From NCBI RefSeq assembly GCF_000447295.1, contig NZ_KE650771.1:2009004-2073003 (forward strand): a DNA stretch of 64,000 bases, in the 5' to 3' direction. Under the pieces are notes generated by a model, which saw nothing but the letters and a program-made list of their open reading frames with translations, had not been told where the DNA came from and ran no database searches. Below, piece after piece: positions 15,968 to 27,636 of this stretch. The stretch's first letter is position 1. The number at the start of each line of letters is the position of its first letter. Source of the DNA: Fischerella sp. PCC 9431. GTDB taxonomy: Bacteria > Cyanobacteriota > Cyanobacteriia > Cyanobacteriales > Nostocaceae. A program made the translations under genes and the position numbers.

Positions 15968-18900
15968 ATGACCACTGAACAGTTAACCAGAGAAAACGAC
16001 AATTTAGATTTAAGACAACTGCTCAGAACACTGTCAGCAGTCAAAAAAGGCGATTTTTCGGCACGGATGCCTATTGACCAAACTGGGATAGCAGGAAAGA
16101 TTGCTGATACACTCAATGATATTATTGAGCAAAATGAGCGACTAACAGCAGAGCTACAGCGAATTGGTAATGTTGTTGGGAAAGACGGCAGAATTAGCGA
16201 GCGAGCAACTCTAGGCAACATGCGTGGTGGATGGTCTAGCTGTGTTGATTCTGTTAATATACTCATTACCGACTTAGTCCAGCCGACTGCGGAAACAGCG
16301 CGTGTGATCCGAGCAGTGGCAAATGGTGATCTTTCCCAAACCATAGCACCAGAGATGGACGGTAGACCCCTGAAGGGAGAATTTCTCCAAACTGCCCAAA
16401 TGGTCAATACAATGGTGGGTCAGTTGAATGGGTTCGCCAGTGAAGTGACGCGGGTGGCGAGGGAAGTCGGAACCGAAGGTAAACTTGGTGTCCAAGCAGA
16501 AGTTCCAGGGGTGGCTGGAACTTGGAAAGATTTAACTGATAATGTGAACTCGATGGCAGGAAATTTGACTGCCCAAGTCCGTAATATTGCTGAAGTCACC
16601 ACAGCTGTTGCCAATGGCGATCTTTCCAAGAAAATCACCGTTGATGTTAAAGGTGAAATTCTGGAGTTGAAAAACACCGTGAATATCATGGTCGATCAAC
16701 TCAACTCTTTTGCAAGTGAGGTGACGCGGGTTGCAAGGGAAGTGGGAACTGAAGGTAAACTCGGTGTGCAAGCGGAAGTCAAAGGAGTTGGTGGAACTTG
16801 GAAAGATTTAACAGATAGCGTCAATTTTATGGCGGGTTCGTTGACTGCACAGGTGCGGAATATTGCTGAAGTCACCACAGCTGTTGCCAATGGCGACCTT
16901 TCCAAGAAAATCACCGTTGATGTCAAAGGCGAAATTCGCGAGTTGAAAAACACGATCAACACAATGGTCGATCAACTCAACTCCTTTGCTGGGGAAGTGA
17001 CGCGGGTGGCGCGAGAAGTGGGTGCAGAGGGTAAACTCGGCGTACAAGCAGAGGTCAGAGGTGTTGCGGGAACTTGGAAAGATTTAACAGATAGCGTCAA
17101 TTTTATGGCGGGTTCCTTAACTGCACAGGTGCGGAATATCGCCGATGTCACCACAGCTGTTGCAAACGGCGACCTTTCCAAGAAAATTACTGTTGATGTC
17201 AAAGGCGAAATTTTAGAGTTGAAAAACACCATTAATACAATGGTCGATCAACTGAGTTCTTTTGCCAGTGAAGTGACGCGAGTTGCAAGAGAAGTAGGAA
17301 CCGAAGGTAAACTTGGTGTGCAAGCAGAAGTCAAAGGAGTTGCAGGTACTTGGCAAGACTTGACTGGTGCTGTAAATATGATGGCGGGTAATCTCACCGA
17401 CCAAGTGCGGAGTATTGCAGAGGTAGCAACAGCGATCGCCAATGGTGATCTTTCCAAAAAAATTACTGTGCAGGTGAAAGGGGAAATTCTGGAGTTGAAG
17501 AACACCATCAATATCATGGTGGATCAACTTAACTCTTTTGCATCGGAAGTCACGCGGGTAGCGAGGGAAGTCGGATCGGAAGGAAAACTCGGTGTGCAAG
17601 CAGATGTCAAAGGTGTAGCGGGAACTTGGAAAGATTTAACAGACAGCGTTAACTTTATGGCGGGTTCCTTGACAGCACAGGTGCGAAATATTGCTGCTGT
17701 CACCACAGCTGTTGCAAACGGCGATCTTTCCAAGAAAATCACCGTTGATGTCAAAGGCGAAATTTTAGAGTTGAAAAATACCATTAACACGATGGTGGAT
17801 CAACTGAATTCTTTTGTCTCTGAAGTCACACGTGTTGCGAGAGAAGTAGGAACCGAAGGAAAACTCGCTGTGCAAGCAGAAGTGCGGGGTGTAGCTGGAA
17901 GTTGGAAAGATTTAACAGATAGCGTCAACTCAATGGCGGGTTCCTTAACTTCCCAGGTGCGGAATATTGCGGAAGTGACCACTGCTGTTGCAAATGGTGA
18001 TCTTTCCAAGAAAATTACTGTTGATGTCAAAGGCGAAATTTTGGAGTTGAAAAATACCATCAACACAATGGTAGATCAACTCAATTCTTTTGCATCAGAA
18101 GTCACACGGGTAGCAAGAGAAGTGGGAACCGAAGGAAAACTCGGTGTCCAAGCTTATGTTAAAGGTGTAGGTGGCACTTGGAAAGATTTAACTGATAATG
18201 TTAACTCAATGGCAGGCAACCTGACAGCACAGGTGCGAAATATTGCTGAAGTCACAAAAGCAGTAGCAAATGGTGATCTTTCCAAGAAAATCACCGTTGA
18301 TGTCAGGGGCGAAATTTTAGATTTGAAAAACACCATTAACGTCATGGTGGATCAACTGAGTTCCTTTGCATCAGAAGTGACACGGGTAGCGCGGGAAGTG
18401 GGAACCGAAGGAAAACTCGGTGGTCAAGCCCAAGTTAAAGGCGTGGCTGGCACTTGGAAAGATTTAACCGATAATGTAAACTCGATGGCGAGTAACCTGA
18501 CGGCACAGGTGCGGGGTATTGCCAGAGTCGTGACAGCTGTTGCCAATGGTGACTTAAAGCGGAAACTAATGTTAGATGCCAAAGGTGAAATTGAGGCTTT
18601 GGCTGAGACAATTAATGAGATGATAGATACCCTGGCGACCTTTGCCAACCAAGTCACAACGGTGGCGCGGGAAGTAGGGATTGACGGAAAATTAGGCGGA
18701 CAAGCCAAAGTACCGGGGGCGGCTGGTACGTGGAAAGATTTGACTGATAACGTCAATGAACTGGCTGCAACATTGACTACTCAGCTACGGGCGATCGCCG
18801 AAGTTGCAACTGCGGTAACTAAAGGTGATTTAACTCGGTCGATTTCTGTGGCAGCATTAGGTGAAGTTGCCATCCTCAAAGACAACATCAACCAAATGAT

Positions 18901-21829
18901 CGCCAACCTGCGCGAAACAACGCAGAAAAACACTGAACAAGACTGGTTAAAGACCAACCTTGCCAAGTTTACTCGGATGCTGCAAGGTCAGCGTGATTTA
19001 GAAACCGTATCAAAACTAATACTCAGGGAATTAGCGCCTTTAGTTGGGGCTGCCCACGGCGTCTTCTACATCATGGAAAATACAGATAGTAATTCGTATT
19101 TGAAATTACTGAGTAGTTACGCCTATCGGGAACGCAAACATCTAGCCAACCGCTTCCACTTAGGCGAAGGTTTAGTGGGACAATGCGCTTTAGAAAAAGA
19201 ACGAATTTTGATCACAGAAGTACCACAAGACTATATCAAAATTAGTTCCGGCTTGGGTGAAGCAACACCACTGAATGATGTGGTTTTACCTGTATTATTT
19301 GAAGGTCAGGTAACGGCGGTGATTGAACTGGCTTCCTTCCAACGCTTTAGCGAAATTCATTTAACATTTTTTGACCAACTCACCGAAAGTATTGCGATCG
19401 TCTTGAACACGATCGCTGCTAGTATGCGTACGGAAGAGTTACTCAAACAATCTCAGTCTTTAGCCGAGGAATTGCAAAGTCAGCAAAATGAACTACGCGA
19501 AACTAACAAACGCCTCGAACAACAAGCCCAAACTCTGAAAGCATCGGAAGATTTACTCAAGAAACAACAAGAAGAACTCCAAAAAACCAACGCCGAACTC
19601 GAAGAAAAAGCAGAATTACTCGCTGTTCAAAACAAAGAAGTTGAACGCAAAAATAATGAAATCGAACAAGCGAGATTATCTTTGGAAGAAAAAGCCGAAC
19701 AACTCGCTTTATCTTCTAAATATAAATCAGAGTTTCTGGCGAACATGTCCCACGAATTGCGGACACCACTCAACAGCTTGCTGATTTTGGCTAGGCTGTT
19801 AGCAGACAATATGGAAGGAAATCTCAACAACAAGCAAATCGAATATAGCCGTACAATCTACTCAGCTGGTAACGATTTGTTGTCCTTAATCAATGATATT
19901 CTCGACTTAGCCAAAATCGAATCGGGAACCATGTCAATTGATATGGACCAAATTCGATTATCTGATTTCCAAGAACAGATAGAACGCACATTTAGGCAAG
20001 TTGCAGTAGACAAAGGACTAAATTTCACAATTGAATTAGAACCAGAACTACCATCGACAATTTACACTGATGCTAAACGACTGCAACAAATTCTGAAAAA
20101 TCTGCTAGCAAACGCCTTTAAGTTTACAGATCGAGGCGAAGTTAGTTTACGAGTGTTTGTCGCCAAACAAGGATGGAGTTCTGACCAAGAAATATTGCAT
20201 CATGCAAACAAAGTCATTGCTTTTGCAGTCAGAGATACAGGGGTTGGTATCGCCCCGGAAAAACAAAAAATCATTTTTGAAGCATTCCAACAAGCAGACG
20301 GTACTACGAGTCGCAAGTTTGGCGGTACGGGTTTGGGTTTATCGATCAGTCGAGAAATTACCCGTTTGTTTGGTGGAGAAATTAAACTTGTCAGCCAACC
20401 TGGTGTAGGTAGTACGTTTACGTTGTATTTACCCCAACCGAGTAGAGAGAGAGAAGAGGGACACGGAGACACGGGGACACGGGGACACGGAGACATGGGG
20501 AATTTAGATCAATTACTCCCCGCGTCTGCGCGTCTCTCACTCCCCGCGTCTTCACAAACGTCTCCACATCTCCCACTCCCCGCGTCTTCTGCTACTCCTC
20601 CCTCTCTGATTTCCTCTTCGCCGATCATTGATGACAGAGACAATATCCAACCGGACGATCGCACATTATTAATAGTGGAAGATGATATTAAATTTGCCCG
20701 CATTCTCTTAGATCTGGTGCGACAAAATGAATTTAAGGGTATTGTTGCTCATGGTGGCAATATAGGTTTAGCCTTAGCTCAAGAATACCAACCTTCGGCG
20801 ATTATTCTAGATATTCGCTTACCAGGAATGGACGGTTGGGCTGTTTTAGATCGGCTCAAACATGATGCTAACACCCGTCATATTCCTGTACACGTGATGA
20901 CAGTCGAAGAAGGAAAACAGCGCAGTTTACAACAAGGTGCGATCGCTTATTTGCAAAAACCGATCAACAGCGAAGCTTTACACCAAGCAATCACTAAAAT
21001 CAAGGGTTTTGTAGAAAGGCGAGTTAGGAATTTACTAGTTGTCGAAGATGATGAAAATCAACGTTTGAGTATTGTGGAATTAATTGGTAATAGCGACGTT
21101 GCGACGACTGCTGTTAGTACTGGTGGTGAAGCATTACAAGCTATACAAAATGGTCAATTTGATTGCTTAGTTCTGGATTTAGGATTACCAGATATGAATG
21201 GTTTTGAATTGCTCGAACAAATTAAGCAATCTCCACATGGCGAAGCATTACCGATAATTGTCTACACTGCTAGAGAATTAACTCGAAGTGAAGATGTGCA
21301 ACTGCGGCGCATTGCAGAGACAATCATTGTCAAAGACGTGCGATCGCCAGAACGTCTTTTAGATGAAACTGCTTTATTCTTGCATCGTGTCCAAGCAGAT
21401 TTACCCGCACCCAAACGTCAAATATTGGAACAATTACAAAACTCTGATTTCCAACTCGCAGGTAAAAAAGTTTTAATTATTGATGACGATGTTCGCAATA
21501 TCTTTGCTTTAACTAGTATGCTGGAACGTTATCAAATGGAAATTTTGTATGCAGAAAATGGTAGTGATGGCATAGAAGTTTTGCAAGATCATCCTGACAT
21601 GAATGTTGTCTTAATGGATGTAATGATGCCAGAAATGGATGGTTATGAAACCACCCGACGCATCCGCGCTAATCCTAATTTTAAATCTTTACCGATTATT
21701 GCCCTGACTGCGAAAGCCATGCAAGGCGATCGCGAAAAATGTATTGAAGCTGGTGCATCTGATTATATTACCAAACCTGTTGATATTGAACAGTTGCTTT
21801 CACTATTGCGGGTGTGGTTATATCAGTAA
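15968..21829 (+). CDS. Soluble poly-HAMP hybrid histidine kinase with three receiver domains
   Basis: A 1953-aa protein without a membrane segment. After a first HAMP-like unit (residues about 15-60), about nine near-identical 92-residue units follow to about 945, each with [10 protein letters not shown]...[11 protein letters not shown] and [16 protein letters not shown]. This layout recalls fungal Nik1-type (group III) kinases, where stacked HAMP units act as the sensor. Then come a GAF domain (about 1000-1150), a coiled coil (about 1158-1250), HisKA with phospho-acceptor His1262 in [11 protein letters not shown], an HATPase domain (about 1368-1488), and a low-complexity linker (about 1493-1550). 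Three receivers with phospho-acceptor aspartates follow ([30 protein letters not shown]), so a multi-step phosphorelay is expected. The stop codon lies in a TTATCAG-type repeat. Confidence 0.95.
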   Translation: MTTEQLTRENDNLDLRQLLRTLSAVKKGDFSARMPIDQTGIAGKIADTLNDIIEQNERLTAELQRIGNVVGKDGRISERATLGNMRGGWSSCVDSVNILITDLVQPTAETARVIRAVANGDLSQTIAPEMDGRPLKGEFLQTAQMVNTMVGQLNGFASEVTRVAREVGTEGKLGVQAEVPGVAGTWKDLTDNVNSMAGNLTAQVRNIAEVTTAVANGDLSKKITVDVKGEILELKNTVNIMVDQLNSFASEVTRVAREVGTEGKLGVQAEVKGVGGTWKDLTDSVNFMAGSLTAQVRNIAEVTTAVANGDLSKKITVDVKGEIRELKNTINTMVDQLNSFAGEVTRVAREVGAEGKLGVQAEVRGVAGTWKDLTDSVNFMAGSLTAQVRNIADVTTAVANGDLSKKITVDVKGEILELKNTINTMVDQLSSFASEVTRVAREVGTEGKLGVQAEVKGVAGTWQDLTGAVNMMAGNLTDQVRSIAEVATAIANGDLSKKITVQVKGEILELKNTINIMVDQLNSFASEVTRVAREVGSEGKLGVQADVKGVAGTWKDLTDSVNFMAGSLTAQVRNIAAVTTAVANGDLSKKITVDVKGEILELKNTINTMVDQLNSFVSEVTRVAREVGTEGKLAVQAEVRGVAGSWKDLTDSVNSMAGSLTSQVRNIAEVTTAVANGDLSKKITVDVKGEILELKNTINTMVDQLNSFASEVTRVAREVGTEGKLGVQAYVKGVGGTWKDLTDNVNSMAGNLTAQVRNIAEVTKAVANGDLSKKITVDVRGEILDLKNTINVMVDQLSSFASEVTRVAREVGTEGKLGGQAQVKGVAGTWKDLTDNVNSMASNLTAQVRGIARVVTAVANGDLKRKLMLDAKGEIEALAETINEMIDTLATFANQVTTVAREVGIDGKLGGQAKVPGAAGTWKDLTDNVNELAATLTTQLRAIAEVATAVTKGDLTRSISVAALGEVAILKDNINQMIANLRETTQKNTEQDWLKTNLAKFTRMLQGQRDLETVSKLILRELAPLVGAAHGVFYIMENTDSNSYLKLLSSYAYRERKHLANRFHLGEGLVGQCALEKERILITEVPQDYIKISSGLGEATPLNDVVLPVLFEGQVTAVIELASFQRFSEIHLTFFDQLTESIAIVLNTIAASMRTEELLKQSQSLAEELQSQQNELRETNKRLEQQAQTLKASEDLLKKQQEELQKTNAELEEKAELLAVQNKEVERKNNEIEQARLSLEEKAEQLALSSKYKSEFLANMSHELRTPLNSLLILARLLADNMEGNLNNKQIEYSRTIYSAGNDLLSLINDILDLAKIESGTMSIDMDQIRLSDFQEQIERTFRQVAVDKGLNFTIELEPELPSTIYTDAKRLQQILKNLLANAFKFTDRGEVSLRVFVAKQGWSSDQEILHHANKVIAFAVRDTGVGIAPEKQKIIFEAFQQADGTTSRKFGGTGLGLSISREITRLFGGEIKLVSQPGVGSTFTLYLPQPSREREEGHGDTGTRGHGDMGNLDQLLPASARLSLPASSQTSPHLPLPASSATPPSLISSSPIIDDRDNIQPDDRTLLIVEDDIKFARILLDLVRQNEFKGIVAHGGNIGLALAQEYQPSAIILDIRLPGMDGWAVLDRLKHDANTRHIPVHVMTVEEGKQRSLQQGAIAYLQKPINSEALHQAITKIKGFVERRVRNLLVVEDDENQRLSIVELIGNSDVATTAVSTGGEALQAIQNGQFDCLVLDLGLPDMNGFELLEQIKQSPHGEALPIIVYTARELTRSEDVQLRRIAETIIVKDVRSPERLLDETALFLHRVQADLPAPKRQILEQLQNSDFQLAGKKVLIIDDDVRNIFALTSMLERYQMEILYAENGSDGIEVLQDHPDMNVVLMDVMMPEMDGYETTRRIRANPNFKSLPIIALTAKAMQGDREKCIEAGASDYITKPVDIEQLLSLLRVWLYQ
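20445..20615 (+). repeat. GACACGGGG / CCCCGCGTC repeat inside the kinase gene
   Basis: 9-base units of the form GACACGGGG, then the inverse-type CCCCGCGTC units, lie in frame between the ATPase and first receiver domains. The resulting linker is rich in G, H, D, T, R and then S, P, L, A. The same family is intergenic near 31.6 and 52.7 kb. Confidence 0.8.
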
Positions 21830-22035
21830 ACAGTTATCAGTTATCAGTGAACAGTGAACAGTTATCAGTGGATTTAGATTATCTGCTTGTGTCAGTCATG
21901 GGTAGTTGGTAATTAGGTATAACCCAAGTTGCGAGTTATGCGATCGTAGTGAGAATATAAACTGATAATTGTACAGACGCGTAGACGCTCGTAAGAGCGG
22001 CTTCTCGCAAGAGTTTAATCGCGTCTCTGGCTAGC
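21826..22035. repeat. TTATCAG-type heptanucleotide repeats and spacer
   Basis: CAGTAAACAGTTATCAGTTATCAG and variants cover 21826-21870, and a short ACTGATAACT copy lies at about 22039. Between them is GCGTAGACGCTCGTAAGAGCGGC-type intergenic repeat DNA. No gene is seen in the spacer to the next kinase. Confidence 0.7.
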
Positions 22036-22072
22036 TGGTAACTGATAACTTGATTTATCTCATGAATTCCAA

Positions 22073-25000
22073 ATGGTAAGTAACAATTTCAAAATAGGGA
22101 CAAAAATCGGTGCCGGATTTGCTTTAGGTTTATCAATTCTTGTAACCCTTGGATTTATTTCCTACCGCACTACTGACAATTTAATTGACAATTCTCGCTG
22201 GCAAGCCCACACTTATAAAGTAATTGGCGAATTAGATGATTTAATTGCTAATATTCAAGATATGGAAATAGGGCAAAGAGGTTACATCATTACTGGAGAT
22301 AAAAACTCTTTGCTATCTTATAATAATGCATTACCAAATGTTGATGAAAATATTAAAAATCTGCGTATTTTAATCTCAGATAATCCTCTTCAACAAAATA
22401 GATTAGATAATTTAGAGACAACAATTGATGAACGTCAAGCTGTTGTCAGAAAAAGAATTAACTTAAGAGAAAATCAAGGATTTGACGCTGCTAGACAACA
22501 GATACTACAAGACAATGGTAGGGCTTTACTAGATCGAATTCGTCGCATAGCCGCCGAGATGGAAGCGGAAGAAATTCAACTTTTAAAAAATCGTACTGAC
22601 AAGACTGAAATCGCGGCTCAAGAAGCAACTGATACTATTATCTATGGTATTCCTCTGGCTTTTTTATTATTAAGTTTAATTGGTGTTTATCTCACTAGAA
22701 ATATTTCTCGCCCACTCGGAGAAATATCTCAAGCTACAGAAAAATTAGCAGCAGGAGATTTGTCTGTCAATGTCCCAGTTGACAAGCGCAGGGATGAAAT
22801 CGGAATACTGGCGCAAGCATTTAATCAGATGATCGCTAATCTCCGCGAAACAAATCTCAGAAATAATGAACAAAACTGGCTCAAGTCTAACCTGGCTAGA
22901 TTTAGCCAAATGCTGCAAGGACAAAGAAATTTACAAAATGTCGCGAGAATGATTCTTGCAGAACTTGCACCACTAGTAGGCGCACAACAGGCTGTTTTCT
23001 ATTTGATGGACTCGGAAAATGATCAGCCTGTGCTGAAGCTATTAAGTAGTTACGCATACCAAGAACGTAAAAGTTTATCAAATAGATTCAGCTTGGGCGA
23101 AGGATTGGTGGGACAATGCGCCCTAGAAAAACAAAAAATTATCCTGACAGATGTACCAAGTGATTATATTCGTATTAGTTCTGGGTTAGGAGATGCTAAA
23201 CCCTTAAATATCATTGTATTGCCTGTACTGTTTGAAAATCAGGTAATCGCAGTTATGGAATTAGCCTCATTTCAAATATTTAGCGAAATTCATCTTACTT
23301 TTTTAGATCAAGTCAGTGAAACGATTGGTATAGTATTGAATGCTATTAATGCTGATATTCGCACTCAATCACTACTCGAAGAATCTCAACAATTAACTCA
23401 ACAATTGCAAAGTCAGCAACAAGAACTGACACATAAAAATCAACGTTTAGAACAACAAGCTCAAGAATTGCAAACATCAGAAGAACTCTTGAGACAGCAG
23501 CAACAAGAATTGGAAGAATCTAACGAAGAATTACAACAACTCAATGCTGAACTAGAAGAAAAAGCCGAGTTATTATCTAACAAAAACAAAGAAGTAGAAC
23601 GCAAAAACAACGAAATTGAACACGCCAGAATGTCATTAGAAGAAAAAGCCGAACAATTAGAACTTTCTTCTAAATACAAGTCTGAGTTTCTCGCGAATAT
23701 GTCCCACGAATTGCGGACACCACTTAACAGCTTGTTAATCTTAGCAAAAATGCTAGCAGATAACGCTGAAGGTAATCTCAGTAATAAACAAATCGAATAC
23801 AGCCAAACAATTTACTCTTCAGGCAACGATTTATTATCATTAATCAATGACATTCTCGACTTAGCCAAAATTGAATCGGGAACCATGTCTATTAATATGG
23901 TTCATCTACCATTTTCTGATTTTTGCGAACCATTAGAACGTACTTTTAGACAAGTGGCAATTGACAAAGGCTTGAATTTTACAATTGAATTAGATCCAGA
24001 ATTACCATCGACAGTTTACACTGATGTCAAACGGCTGCAACAAATCCTGAAAAATCTACTTGCAAACGCCTTTAAATTTACAGAAAAAGGTGAAGTCAGC
24101 TTAAAAATATTTGTCGCTAAACAGGGTTGGAATTTTGACCGTCAAGCATTAAATCAAGCTGAAACAGTTATTGGTTTCGCAGTCAAAGATACAGGTATTG
24201 GTATCGCTCCTGAAAAACAAAAAATCATTTTTGAAGCATTCCAACAAGTAGATGGTACTACTAGTCGGAAATTTGGCGGTACAGGTTTAGGTTTATCCAT
24301 CAGTCGAGAAATTACTCGTTTGTTTGATGGGGAAATCAAATTAGTCAGTCAACCTGATAAAGGTAGTACGTTTACATTATATTTACCCCAACCGAGTCAT
24401 AGAGGACACGGGGACACGGGGACACGGAGACACGGAGACACGGGGACACGGGGACACGGGGACACGAGGACACGAGGACACGGGGATACGGGGAATTTAG
24501 ATCAATTACTCTCCGCGTCTTCACAAACATCTCCGCGTCTCCCACTCCCCGCGTCTCCCACTCCCCCTTCTCTTGTGATTGACGACAGAAACAGCATCCA
24601 ACCGGGCGATCGCACACTGTTAATTGTGGAAGATGATACCAAGTTTGCCCGTATACTGTTAGAGATGGCACGGCAATGTGATTTTAAAGGTATCCTTGCT
24701 CACAGTGGTAATACTGGTTTAGCTTTAGCCCAGGAATATCAACCGACAGCGATTTTGTTAGACATCCATTTACCAGGAATCGATGGTTGGACGGTACTAG
24801 ACCGACTCAAACATGATGGGAATACTCGCCATATTCCCGTACATGTAATGACAATTGAAGAAGGAAAACAGCGCAGTTTACAACAAGGTGCGATCGCCTA
24901 TTTGCAAAAACCGATCAGCAGCGAAGCGCTACACGAATCGCTAACTAAAATCAAAGGTTTTGTGGAACGACCAGTCAAAAACTTGCTGATTGTCGAAGAT

Positions 25001-25780
25001 AATGAAAATCAGCGTAAAAGTCTTGTGGAATTAATTGGTAATACCGACGTTGCGACTACTGCTGTCAGTAACGGTCGTGAAGCATTATCTGCGATCGCCA
25101 ATCAACAATTTGATTGTGTAGTCCTTGATTTAGGACTACCAGATATGAGTGGTTTTGAATTAATCGAACAAATCAAACAACAACCAAACGGTGAAACACT
25201 ACCAATTATTGTGTATACAGCAAGGGAATTAACCAGAAGCGAAGATACACAACTGCGACGGATCGCAGAAACAATAATTGTCAAAGATGTGCGATCGCCA
25301 GAACGTCTTTTAGATGAAACTGCTTTATTCTTACACCGTGTTCAAGCTAATTTACCCGCACCGAAACGCCAAATTCTCGAACAATTACAAACTTCCGATA
25401 CTCTACTAGTAGACAAAAAAGTTTTAATTATCGATGATGATGTTCGCAACATTTTTGCTTTAACAAGTCTGCTTGAGCGTTATCAAATGCAAGTTTTATA
25501 TGCTGAAAATGGTAGTGATGGTATTGCTGTTTTAGAAAATAATCCCGATGTTAATGTTATCTTGATGGATATCATGATGCCGGAAATGGATGGTTACGAA
25601 ACTACCCGTCGCATCCGCGCTAACCTTAATTTTAAATCTTTACCAATTATTGCTCTGACCGCCAAAGCTATGCAAGGCGATCGCGATAAATGTATCGAAG
25701 TTGGTGCATCTGACTATATTACCAAACCTGTTGATACTGAGCAATTACTTTCGTTGTTACGCGTTTGGCTATACCGATAG
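22073..25780 (+). CDS. Membrane CHASE3 hybrid histidine kinase with three receiver domains
   Basis: A 1235-aa protein. A membrane helix at about 12-31 and a second at about 188-207 flank a periplasmic CHASE3-type domain (MEIGQRGYIITGD is the typical motif). HAMP follows (about 208-260), then GAF (about 285-440), a coiled coil, HisKA with His545 in [11 protein letters not shown], HATPase (about 650-775), a repeat-derived linker (about 776-840), and three receivers ([30 protein letters not shown]). From GAF onward it closely matches the preceding poly-HAMP kinase, including the linker position. A tandem duplication with a different sensor front is the simplest explanation. The ligand is unknown. 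Confidence 0.95.
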   Translation: MVSNNFKIGTKIGAGFALGLSILVTLGFISYRTTDNLIDNSRWQAHTYKVIGELDDLIANIQDMEIGQRGYIITGDKNSLLSYNNALPNVDENIKNLRILISDNPLQQNRLDNLETTIDERQAVVRKRINLRENQGFDAARQQILQDNGRALLDRIRRIAAEMEAEEIQLLKNRTDKTEIAAQEATDTIIYGIPLAFLLLSLIGVYLTRNISRPLGEISQATEKLAAGDLSVNVPVDKRRDEIGILAQAFNQMIANLRETNLRNNEQNWLKSNLARFSQMLQGQRNLQNVARMILAELAPLVGAQQAVFYLMDSENDQPVLKLLSSYAYQERKSLSNRFSLGEGLVGQCALEKQKIILTDVPSDYIRISSGLGDAKPLNIIVLPVLFENQVIAVMELASFQIFSEIHLTFLDQVSETIGIVLNAINADIRTQSLLEESQQLTQQLQSQQQELTHKNQRLEQQAQELQTSEELLRQQQQELEESNEELQQLNAELEEKAELLSNKNKEVERKNNEIEHARMSLEEKAEQLELSSKYKSEFLANMSHELRTPLNSLLILAKMLADNAEGNLSNKQIEYSQTIYSSGNDLLSLINDILDLAKIESGTMSINMVHLPFSDFCEPLERTFRQVAIDKGLNFTIELDPELPSTVYTDVKRLQQILKNLLANAFKFTEKGEVSLKIFVAKQGWNFDRQALNQAETVIGFAVKDTGIGIAPEKQKIIFEAFQQVDGTTSRKFGGTGLGLSISREITRLFDGEIKLVSQPDKGSTFTLYLPQPSHRGHGDTGTRRHGDTGTRGHGDTRTRGHGDTGNLDQLLSASSQTSPRLPLPASPTPPSLVIDDRNSIQPGDRTLLIVEDDTKFARILLEMARQCDFKGILAHSGNTGLALAQEYQPTAILLDIHLPGIDGWTVLDRLKHDGNTRHIPVHVMTIEEGKQRSLQQGAIAYLQKPISSEALHESLTKIKGFVERPVKNLLIVEDNENQRKSLVELIGNTDVATTAVSNGREALSAIANQQFDCVVLDLGLPDMSGFELIEQIKQQPNGETLPIIVYTARELTRSEDTQLRRIAETIIVKDVRSPERLLDETALFLHRVQANLPAPKRQILEQLQTSDTLLVDKKVLIIDDDVRNIFALTSLLERYQMQVLYAENGSDGIAVLENNPDVNVILMDIMMPEMDGYETTRRIRANLNFKSLPIIALTAKAMQGDRDKCIEVGASDYITKPVDTEQLLSLLRVWLYR
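24400..24575 (+). repeat. GACACGGGG tandem units inside the second kinase gene
   Basis: About ten 9-base units (GACACGGGG, with GACACGGAG and GACACGAGG variants) cover about 24403-24490, followed by CCGCGTCTCC-type units. Because the unit is three codons, length changes keep the frame. The peptide is a repeating G-H-G-D-T-R pattern between the ATPase and receiver domains. Confidence 0.85.
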
Positions 25781-25957
25781 TATTCTTTCCTCAGACAGAG
25801 GTGTGAGTTCTGATTTTAAATGTGTGGATAGATGCAGGAATTTATACTTGCAGTTTATAAATAAGAAAGTGAAATATAGGTTAATAACCAATGTTTAATA
25901 AATAATCACTAATAAACATATATTTCTGGATATTATCTAATTAACTAGTAGGAAAAC
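25781..25957. other. Spacer between hybrid kinase and cheR
   Basis: 177 AT-rich bases. A ribosome binding site (TAGGAAAA) precedes cheR. No hairpin or extra gene is evident. Confidence 0.4.
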
Positions 25958-26782
25958 ATGGAGAGGGAAGAACTTGAAGATATCGAAATTCAATTATTAT
26001 TAGAAGCTATATATCGTTATTATGGATTTGATTTCAGAAATTATGCTTTAGCTTCGCTCAAACGGCGAATTTGGAATACCGTCAAAATTGAAGGTTTAAC
26101 TACTATTTCTGGACTACAAGAGCAAGTCCTGCATAATCCAGAGTGCTTAGAAAGATTATTATTAAATCTATCGATTAATGTTACGGCAATGTTTCGCGAC
26201 CCGAGCTTTTTTTTAACTATCAGAACAAAAGTAATTCCGATCTTAAAGACTTATCCTTTTATCCGTATTTGGCACGCTGGTTGTTCTACAGGTGAAGAAG
26301 TATACTCTATGGCAATTTTGCTCAAAGAAGAAGGACTTTATCACCGTTCACGTTTATATGCTACCGATATTAATGAAGGAGTTTTACGCAAAGCTAAATC
26401 GGGGATTTTCCCATTAGCGATGATGAAAGAATATACTCATAATTATATACAAGCTGGTGGCAAAAAATCTTTTTCTGAGTACTATACAGCAGCCTATGGA
26501 AATGCTATTTTCTCATCGGATCTGAAAGAAAATATAATTTTTTCATTACACAACTTAGCTACTGATAATTCTTTTAATGAATTTCATGTAATTTTTTGTC
26601 GTAATGTATTCATCTACTTCAATAAAAGTCTTCAGAAACGAGTTCACCAACTTTTTTATGAAAGTTTAATTAGATTTGGAATCTTAGGATTGGGACGTCA
26701 AGAATCTATTCGATTTACACCTCATGAACATGACTATGAGCAATTAATTAATACTGAAAAAATTTACCGCAGATTAAGCTAG
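25958..26782 (+). CDS. cheR: CheR-type protein-glutamate methyltransferase
   Basis: A 274-aa protein that should transfer methyl groups from SAM to glutamates of a chemoreceptor-like partner. The N-terminal helical part (YYGFDFRNYALASLKRRI) is the CheR recognition domain. The SAM motif reads IRIWHAGCSTGEEVYSMAIL, followed by YATDINEGVLRKAKSGI and the conserved FHVIFCRNVFIYF. It lies between two hybrid kinases and next to CheB, with no methyl-accepting receptor in the window. The target may be the HAMP-rich kinase, which is inference. Confidence 0.93.
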   Translation: MEREELEDIEIQLLLEAIYRYYGFDFRNYALASLKRRIWNTVKIEGLTTISGLQEQVLHNPECLERLLLNLSINVTAMFRDPSFFLTIRTKVIPILKTYPFIRIWHAGCSTGEEVYSMAILLKEEGLYHRSRLYATDINEGVLRKAKSGIFPLAMMKEYTHNYIQAGGKKSFSEYYTAAYGNAIFSSDLKENIIFSLHNLATDNSFNEFHVIFCRNVFIYFNKSLQKRVHQLFYESLIRFGILGLGRQESIRFTPHEHDYEQLINTEKIYRRLS

Positions 26783-26853
26783 ATTTTGTTATTTGTCATT
26801 TGGTATCAAACACTAACCAACTAACTACTAAAATACAAAATCAATGAAAACTT

Positions 26854-27438
26854 ATGACATACAAACTCGTGGTGATCGGTACGTCTTTAGGCGGATTAGA
26901 AGCTTTACAAGTTATTCTGTCTGGTTTGCCAAAAACTTTTCCTATACCAATAGCCGTTGTTCAACATCGTCATAAGTCTTCCGATGATACATTAAGATTA
27001 TTATTACAAAGTTACAGTAATTTAATTATCAAAGAGGCAGAAGATAAAGAAGATATTTTATCTGGACATGTATATTTAGCTCCAGCAGATTATCACTTAC
27101 TGATAGACAGTAAAGATACAACAGCTGCTCAACCTTATTTTTCCTTATCTACCGATGCGCCTGTAACTTACGCACGACCATCTATTGATGTACTATTTGA
27201 AACTGCGGCAGATGCTTATCATCAAAAACTTATTGGTGTACTCTTAACCGGAGCCAATCAAGATGGTGTGCAAGGACTGGCAAAAATTCAAGCACGAGGT
27301 GGAATGACTATAGTTGAAGAACCTGAGAGTGCTTATTGCTCAGTTATGCCTGCTGGTGCGATCGCACTCGGAGTCGCAGATAAAGTATTATCTTTACTAG
27401 AGATTCCTACTTTCTTAGTAAAAATTTGCAGTATGTAA
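26854..27438 (+). CDS. cheB: CheB-type methylesterase, catalytic domain only
   Basis: A 194-aa protein corresponding to the CheB catalytic domain; the receiver domain that normally precedes it is absent. The serine motif reads VIGTSLGGLEALQ, the histidine is in VVQHRHKSSDDTL, and the aspartate is in LLTGANQDGVQGLA, so the catalytic triad appears complete. It removes methyl groups set by CheR. Stand-alone CheB proteins beside CheR and hybrid kinases occur in many cyanobacteria and myxobacteria, outside flagellar chemotaxis. Confidence 0.92.
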   Translation: MTYKLVVIGTSLGGLEALQVILSGLPKTFPIPIAVVQHRHKSSDDTLRLLLQSYSNLIIKEAEDKEDILSGHVYLAPADYHLLIDSKDTTAAQPYFSLSTDAPVTYARPSIDVLFETAADAYHQKLIGVLLTGANQDGVQGLAKIQARGGMTIVEEPESAYCSVMPAGAIALGVADKVLSLLEIPTFLVKICSM

Positions 27439-27636
27439 ATTCCATTTTAGAGAAAATATAAATATCGTACTAATAATCTTATAAATTTCGCAGTTTTAAT
27501 CGTAAATCGCCCATTTTTATTTTTGAGCTAGCCAAAATTATAACTTAAGATAGTGTGAATTCAGCTAGCTTTAGCGTCACAGTCAATAGGAAGACGTCAA
27601 AACGGCTTGTTCTATTTCTAAAAGTGTATATTTGAA
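27439..27636. other. Spacer between cheB and third kinase
   Basis: 198 bases, AT-rich. I see no terminator or RNA gene; the third kinase may have its own promoter here. Confidence 0.35.

Noticed and set aside
16420-18345. A series of minus-strand reading frames of about 88 codons spaced 276 bases apart
   Set aside because: They mirror the HAMP repeats of the plus-strand kinase; periodic antisense frames arise from the repeat itself and show no start signals.
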